Positions 59,611 to 64,000 of a DNA stretch of 64,000 nucleotides are shown here, in pieces. This stretch comes from Pseudomonadota bacterium. GTDB taxonomy: Bacteria > Pseudomonadota > Alphaproteobacteria > Rhizobiales > Beijerinckiaceae. The translations under genes and the position numbers were made by a program. How positions within the stretch are numbered: the first letter of the stretch is position 1; each line of letters opens with the position of its first letter. The stretch is from NCBI GenBank assembly GCA_021813805.1, contig JAKAJL010000015.1, forward strand, positions 19,734 to 83,733, given 5' to 3'. Under the pieces are notes generated by a model. It was given only the letters and a program-made list of their open reading frames with translations. It made no database searches and was not told the origin of the DNA.

Positions 59611-60472
59611 AGCTCACGCAAACGGCTATTACGTCGCTCCGCCCAGCCCTTGGCCGCCCCTGGCGGCGGCGGGCGCCTTCCTGCTGCTCGGCGGCTTCGC
59701 CCTGTGGCTGCACGGCTACGGACCGCTGGTTTCCGCCATCGGCGGCGCGGTCGTGGTGTTCGTGGCCTTTCGCTGGTTCGGGGCGGTGATCGGCGAAAGC
59801 CGCGCGGGCGTCTATCACGCCGCCTCCAACCGCTCCTTCCGCTATGGCATGATGTGGTTCATCTTTTCTGAAGTGATGTTTTTCGGCGTCTTTTTCGGGG
59901 CGCTGTTCTATCTCCACTACCTGGCCGTGCCCTGGCTGGGCGGCGAGGGGGCCAAAGGCGCGGCGCATCTCTTGTGGCCGCATTTCGTGAACCAATGGCC
60001 GCTGCTGGTGCCGCCGAACCCCTCCGAATTCACCATCCCCAAGGAGGCGATGGGTCCGCTCGGCATTCCCACCTTCAACACCGTCGTCCTGATGTCGAGC
60101 GGGGTCACCGTCATTCTCGCCCACCGGGCGCTGCTGGCCGAGCGCCGTCGCGCTCTGGCTGGCTGGCTGGCGGTGACGATCGCGCTCGGATTGGCGTTCG
60201 TCGCGCTGCAGGCCCATGAATATCGCCACGCCTACCTCGACCTCAACCTGACCCTGAATTCAGGGGTCTATGGCTCGACCTTCTTCCTGCTCACCGGATT
60301 TCACGGCCTGCACGTCATCCTCGGCGCCACCGTCCTGACAGTCATTCTCGCCCGCGTTCTGCAAGGGGATTTCAGCCCCGCCGATCATTTCGGCTTCAAG
60401 GCGGCGTCCTGGTACTGGCATTTCGTCGATGCGGTGTGGGTGGGCCTCTATCTCTTCGTCTACTGGTGGTAG
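59597..60472 (+). CDS. ctaE: Cytochrome c oxidase subunit III
   Basis: 291 residues, seven predicted helices. Family motifs MMWFIFSEVMFFGVFFG and FHGLHVILGATVL, ending in WYWHFVDAVWVGLYLFVYWW. GGAAGGA precedes ATG 59597 inside ctaD. No separate subunit IV gene was found downstream. Confidence 0.95.
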   Translation: MAMTEAHANGYYVAPPSPWPPLAAAGAFLLLGGFALWLHGYGPLVSAIGGAVVVFVAFRWFGAVIGESRAGVYHAASNRSFRYGMMWFIFSEVMFFGVFFGALFYLHYLAVPWLGGEGAKGAAHLLWPHFVNQWPLLVPPNPSEFTIPKEAMGPLGIPTFNTVVLMSSGVTVILAHRALLAERRRALAGWLAVTIALGLAFVALQAHEYRHAYLDLNLTLNSGVYGSTFFLLTGFHGLHVILGATVLTVILARVLQGDFSPADHFGFKAASWYWHFVDAVWVGLYLFVYWW

Positions 60473-60480
60473 GAGGGGCG

Positions 60481-61389
60481 ATGAAGCTGGACGCCTCCTC
60501 TGCTTTCCACCGAGGACTGCTGGCGTTCACCGCTTTGGTGGCGTTCTGCGTTGTCGCGCTGGGCGCCTGGGTGCGGCTCAACGCCGCCGGCCTCGGCTGT
60601 CCCGACTGGCCGGCCTGCTATGGCCATTTGTCGGTGGCCGGCGCGGCGAGGGACGCCGCCCGCATCGACGCCCTCTATCCGCAGCAGCCCCTGATTCCGG
60701 CCCGGGCGGCGCTGGAAATGCTCCATCGCTATCTCGCCGGGACGCTGGGGCTGCTGGTGATGGCCTGCGCTTTCGGCCTTTGGCGGCGGGGCCGGGGGAC
60801 AATGGCGGCGATCCTCGTCCTGCTGGTCGTGTTCCAGGCCTTGCTCGGCATGTGGACGGTGACTCGCCGCCTCGCGCCTTTGACGGTCACGGGCCACCTG
60901 CTCGGCGGGATGAGCCTGCTGGCGCTGTTGTGGTGGCTAGCGCTCGACGCGGGCGCCGCCGCGCCGTCGCGGACCCGCCGTCGCTTGTTTCCGCTGGCGG
61001 CGGCGGCGCTGGCGCTGCTGTTCGCGCAAATCGCGCTTGGCGCCTGGACCTCCTCCCATCACGCAGGCCTCGCCTGTCTGGGCTTCCCCACCTGCGATGG
61101 CCATTGGTGGCCGGATTTGAGTTTCGGGCCTGTGGCGATCCAGTGGAGCCACCGCCTCGGCGCCTTGACCCTGCTGATCGTCCTTGGCGGGCTGGCCATT
61201 CTGAGTCAGGGGGCGTCGCGGGCCGCTCAGGCGGTCGGCCTGCTGCTGGTGCTTCAGATCGCGCTGGGCGCCGCCAATGTGCTGAGCGGGCTGACGCCGG
61301 AAATCAGCGTCGCCCATACCGCCGGCGCCGCCTTGCTGCTGCTGGCGCTCGTGACCCTGGTCCACCGGTTGAAAGGAGCATCGCTATGA
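60481..61389 (+). CDS. ctaA: Heme A synthase (COX15/CtaA)
   Basis: 302 residues, eight helices. Converts heme O to heme A. Extracytoplasmic Cys pairs in LGCPDWPACYGH and LACLGFPTCDGHWW; heme-ligand His in LHRYLAG, TGHLLGG, WSHRLGA and AHTAGA. AGGAGGGGCG precedes the ATG. ATGA overlap with ctaB. Confidence 0.94.
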   Translation: MKLDASSAFHRGLLAFTALVAFCVVALGAWVRLNAAGLGCPDWPACYGHLSVAGAARDAARIDALYPQQPLIPARAALEMLHRYLAGTLGLLVMACAFGLWRRGRGTMAAILVLLVVFQALLGMWTVTRRLAPLTVTGHLLGGMSLLALLWWLALDAGAAAPSRTRRRLFPLAAAALALLFAQIALGAWTSSHHAGLACLGFPTCDGHWWPDLSFGPVAIQWSHRLGALTLLIVLGGLAILSQGASRAAQAVGLLLVLQIALGAANVLSGLTPEISVAHTAGAALLLLALVTLVHRLKGASL

Positions 61390-62294
61390 CCGGACGCGTC
61401 CTCGCATTGGTTCCGGCAGTCGCCAGGGTCGCGCCGTGGCGGGCGTATCTGCGTCTGTGCAAGCCGAAAGTCGTGGCCCTGCTGGTTTTCACCGCCCAGG
61501 TCGCGATGCTGCTCGCGGCGCCTCCCGCCGCGCCGCCGGCGGCGACGATTCTCGCCGCCACTCTGGGACTGACGCTCGCCGCGGCCTCGGCCGCCGCCTT
61601 CAACCATGTCGCCGACCGCGAGATCGACGCCCTGATGCGGCGCACGCGCAACCGGCCGCTGCCGAGCGGAACCCTCACCTGGCGGCAGGCGATGGCTTTC
61701 GCCTGCCTCGCGGGCGTCACGGGGATCGCGATTTTGTGGTTTCTGGTCAATCCGCTGACGGCGCTGCTCTGCCTTGTCGGGATGATTGGCTACGCCGTGG
61801 TCTATACCCGCTGGCTGAAATGGATCGGGCCGCAGAACATCGTGCTTGGCGGCGCCGCGGGCGCCGTGCCCGCGCTGGTTGGCTGGAGCGCCGTCACCGG
61901 CCGCATCGATGGGCCGGCCCTCGCGCTGTTCCTGATCATTTTCGTGTGGACCCCGCCGCATTTTTGGTCGCTGGCGATCGCACGGCGCGACGAATACGCC
62001 GCCGTCAAGGCTCCCATGCTGCCGACCGTGCGCGGCGTCGCCTGCGCCAAAAGACACATATTCGGCTATACGCTCGCGCTATTCCCCGTTAGCCTGCTGC
62101 CGGGGGCGGCGGGGATCGCCGGCCCGCTTTACCTCGCCGGAGCGGCCCTCCTCTCCGGCTCCTTCGTGTTCCGGGCCGCGCGTTTGTTGCGAATCGACCA
62201 GGACCGCGACGCCATGGCCTTGTTCCGCTATTCGATCGCTTATCTGAGCGCCCTGTTCGCCTTGCTGCTGCTCGACCATTATCTACGGCTCTGA
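61386..62294 (+). CDS. ctaB: Protoheme IX farnesyltransferase (heme O synthase)
   Basis: 302 residues, UbiA superfamily. Motifs NHVADREIDALMRRTRNRPLP and second Asp-rich region around RRDEYAAVKAPMLP. The long 621-codon frame upstream is an out-of-frame reading of ctaA, not a fusion. Convergent with sco; the stops overlap by 12 bases. Confidence 0.95.
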   Translation: MTGRVLALVPAVARVAPWRAYLRLCKPKVVALLVFTAQVAMLLAAPPAAPPAATILAATLGLTLAAASAAAFNHVADREIDALMRRTRNRPLPSGTLTWRQAMAFACLAGVTGIAILWFLVNPLTALLCLVGMIGYAVVYTRWLKWIGPQNIVLGGAAGAVPALVGWSAVTGRIDGPALALFLIIFVWTPPHFWSLAIARRDEYAAVKAPMLPTVRGVACAKRHIFGYTLALFPVSLLPGAAGIAGPLYLAGAALLSGSFVFRAARLLRIDQDRDAMALFRYSIAYLSALFALLLLDHYLRL

Positions 62295-62873
62295 CAGCAG
62301 CCGGGCGACATCGGCGGCGATGGCGTCGGCGCCCTCTGCGCGGTCGAACAGAAGGCGGACCCGCCCCTGCCGGTCGAAGGCGAAAATAGCCGAGCTATGG
62401 TAGACTTCGTAATTCCCATCGACGTCCGGGTCGCCAAAGCGGTAGGCGACCCGATAACGCTTGCTCAGCGCCTGCAATTCGTCGTCGGTTCCGGTCAGCC
62501 CCACCAACTCGGGCGCGGAAAAGCGGGCGGCGAAGCCTTTCAGCACGGCGGGGGTGTCGCGCCGAGGATCGACCGAGACGAATAGCGCCCGCGCGCCCTC
62601 GGCCTTGTCGCCGAGTTGCTGCAAGGCGCGGGCCAGAACGGCGAGGGTCTCCGGGCATATGTCCGCGCAATGGGCGTAACCGAAATAGAGCAGCTTGACT
62701 TTGCCGGCGTAATCGGCGGCGGTCACCGTCCGTCCATCCGCGTCGGCGAGTGTGAACTTGAGATCGGGCATCAGCCCGTCGATGTTGTGCGCGCGCCAGG
62801 GTCCGGCGCCGCCGCTTCCGGCCAGGAGCGACCCCAGCGCCAGCGTCACGACGATCAAGCCAATTCGCCGCAT
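62283..62873 (-). CDS. SCO1/SenC-family copper chaperone
   Basis: 196 residues. Signal/anchor (LIVVTLALGSLLAGSG), thioredoxin-fold with copper site CADIC (around residue 70) and distal His in EVYHSSAIF. Assembles CuA of subunit II. Starts 19 bases inside ctaG. AGAGAGGAC precedes the ATG. Confidence 0.94.
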   Translation of the reverse strand: MRRIGLIVVTLALGSLLAGSGGAGPWRAHNIDGLMPDLKFTLADADGRTVTAADYAGKVKLLYFGYAHCADICPETLAVLARALQQLGDKAEGARALFVSVDPRRDTPAVLKGFAARFSAPELVGLTGTDDELQALSKRYRVAYRFGDPDVDGNYEVYHSSAIFAFDRQGRVRLLFDRAEGADAIAADVARLLSEP

Positions 62874-63697
62874 GTCCTCTCTCCCCGACCGACGACAGCC
62901 TCCTCCTGCGCCCAACGGCGCAGGAGAACCAGCATGCCGATGACGCTCATCATCGCTGGAGGAATCCAGGTGATCACGCCGCCGATCTGCTGGTCTGTAA
63001 GCGATTCGATCGGCCACACCCTGCCGCAAGCCTCGTAAACCGAGAACAGGTCGCTCCGGCTCAAGGCGATGCGGGCGCCGATCGGAATCTGGGCGAGCAT
63101 CACCAGGGTCAGCAACAGGAAGCGCCCGCTGTAAAAGCGATTCGCATTCACGCCTTCCGGCCGGGGGCCGAGCGCCACCCACCAGAACAGCAGCCCGTCG
63201 ATCGCCATGCCCCAATTCATCGCGTTGTAAAGCGGCACGTTCAGCATGGCGATGAAATGCAGCGGCGGGATCAGCCAGAAATAGATCAGGCCGACGAACA
63301 GGAAACCCGCGACCGCCGGCTGCTGCACGCCGCGATAAAGCGCCCGCAGCGTGCGGTTGCGCGCGAGCGGCGTGACGATGTAGCGGCGCACGGGCTCCGG
63401 CGCGCCCGCGAGAAGCGTGGCGCCGGGCGCAGCCAGAACGATCAGGAACGGGCCGACATGATGGAGCCCCAAATGCTGAAGCCGGTGCAGGAAGAACATA
63501 TGCAGAGCGTAATAATCATATTGGGTCTGCAAGGCGGCGTAGATCAGCGCGAGGCCCAGCCAGAAGGCGGTCGAACGCGCCGCGCCGCCGCCGGCCCCCC
63601 GCGCCTGCCCGCGCAAATAGGCCAGCGCGGCGAGGCCGCAGCAGGCGATCACCGTCGGAGAGGCCTCGTAGGGCAGGAAAAACGCCAGAAAAGACAT
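62855..63697 (-). CDS. ctaG: Cytochrome c oxidase assembly protein CtaG (caa3 type)
   Basis: 280 residues, about seven helices, caa3_CtaG family (LHRLQHLGLHHVGPFLIVLAAPG, QQPAVAGFLFVGLIYFWLIPP). Needed for CuB or CuA assembly in caa3 oxidases. ATG 63697 preferred; the frame runs to 63724. Forms a two-gene operon with sco, convergent with the oxidase genes. Confidence 0.93.
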   Translation of the reverse strand: MSFLAFFLPYEASPTVIACCGLAALAYLRGQARGAGGGAARSTAFWLGLALIYAALQTQYDYYALHMFFLHRLQHLGLHHVGPFLIVLAAPGATLLAGAPEPVRRYIVTPLARNRTLRALYRGVQQPAVAGFLFVGLIYFWLIPPLHFIAMLNVPLYNAMNWGMAIDGLLFWWVALGPRPEGVNANRFYSGRFLLLTLVMLAQIPIGARIALSRSDLFSVYEACGRVWPIESLTDQQIGGVITWIPPAMMSVIGMLVLLRRWAQEEAVVGRGERTCGELA

Positions 63698-64000
63698 GGG
63701 TCGCCACCTATCGCGACGACTCAACGTCCGAACCTGCCCGCGGGTTGCGGAGTCCCGCCAAGCTTTTCCCGTTTCCGGGGCCGCCGCATCAAGGGCCCTC
63801 TAGCGAAGAGAGCGCCGCCGCACCTTATCAGCCCTTAGCAGACGCTTCGCCCCAAAAGCCAAAAGCCGAGCGAACGCCCGCCGCGGATGTAGTGGCAGGC
63901 GCTTTTTTTTGCGGCTCTGATTCCCGGATTGTTGGTTGCCAAAAAAGAACGGCTCAAAAGCCAAAAAATAAGCCGTTGTTTTTCTGGTGTGTTATGGCGC
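63698..64000. other. Window end, no gene
   Basis: About 300 bases upstream of ctaG. It contains a hairpin with arms AACGGCT/AGCCGTT (63948-63954, 63971-63977) followed by a T-rich stretch on the plus strand, and repeated CAAAAGCC words. No supported ORF. A ctaG promoter is expected but no clear boxes were found. Confidence 0.4.

Noticed and set aside
60429..61385. Apparent fusion of an N-terminal domain to ctaB
   Set aside because: The extra 319 codons are an out-of-frame reading of ctaA; a separate ATG at 61386 overlaps the ctaA stop.
63948..63985. Terminator at the window end
   Set aside because: Seven-base stem with a 16-base loop and no upstream plus-strand gene to terminate.

Overview
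The window is a high-GC stretch of an alphaproteobacterial chromosome, most likely Hyphomicrobiales (Rhizobiales) and near the Beijerinckiaceae/Methylocystaceae methylotrophs. This rests on conserved rhizobial gene orders (XRE regulator-lnt; CBS protein-ybeY-phoH-miaB-plsC-rimI-tsaB; hslU-hslV divergent from hisB-DUF2628-hisH-hisA-hisF-hisE-coaA; trpF-lapA-ihfB-sppA-rpsA) and on a large C1-oxidation section. There is no rRNA, methane monooxygenase or mxaF in view, so methylotrophy is supported but methanotrophy is not shown. I see no phage, insertion sequence or CRISPR array.

Layout. 1-12.1 kb, minus strand: housekeeping genes (lnt, RNA and tRNA modification, trpS, HslUV protease). 12.2-16.9 kb, plus strand: histidine operon and coaA. 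16.9-25.1 kb, mostly minus strand: DUF2794, trpF, ihfB, sppA, rpsA, serA, panD, msrB. 25.2-25.5 kb: two tRNA genes. 25.8-33.5 kb: SulP transporter, then an ABC-type export module (ATPase, double-FtsX permease, HlyD-like adaptor) tightly linked to a metallophosphoesterase and facing a CDP-archaeol-synthase-like protein. 33.7-41.6 kb: a CusCBAF-type heavy-metal efflux operon with a Cys/His-rich secreted protein and an exported pentapeptide-repeat protein.

41.6-56.5 kb is the C1 island. Gfa, S-formylglutathione hydrolase and class III alcohol dehydrogenase form the complete glutathione route from formaldehyde to formate. The xoxF-xoxG-xoxJ genes encode a lanthanide-type methanol dehydrogenase, its cytochrome c and its periplasmic binding partner. 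A PQQ-associated binding protein, a beta-propeller protein, two secreted proteins of unknown function and an orphan OmpR-type regulator lie on the opposite strand. A selenium-binding-protein/methanethiol-oxidase homologue lacking a signal peptide follows. Methanol and methanethiol oxidation would both deliver formaldehyde into the same GSH pathway.

56.9-63.7 kb: a caa3-type cytochrome c oxidase cluster (coxB with fused cytochrome c, ctaD, ctaE, heme A synthesis ctaA and ctaB, and convergent ctaG and sco). It could provide the terminal oxidase for electrons from XoxG.

The least explained parts are (i) the operator-like repeats and unknown secreted proteins around the orphan regulator in the xox region, (ii) the signal-less methanethiol-oxidase homologue with its multi-pass membrane partner and a 20-bp palindrome upstream, (iii) the ABC exporter/phosphoesterase/CarS-like lipid-type module, and (iv) a strongly paired 5' leader in front of serA.
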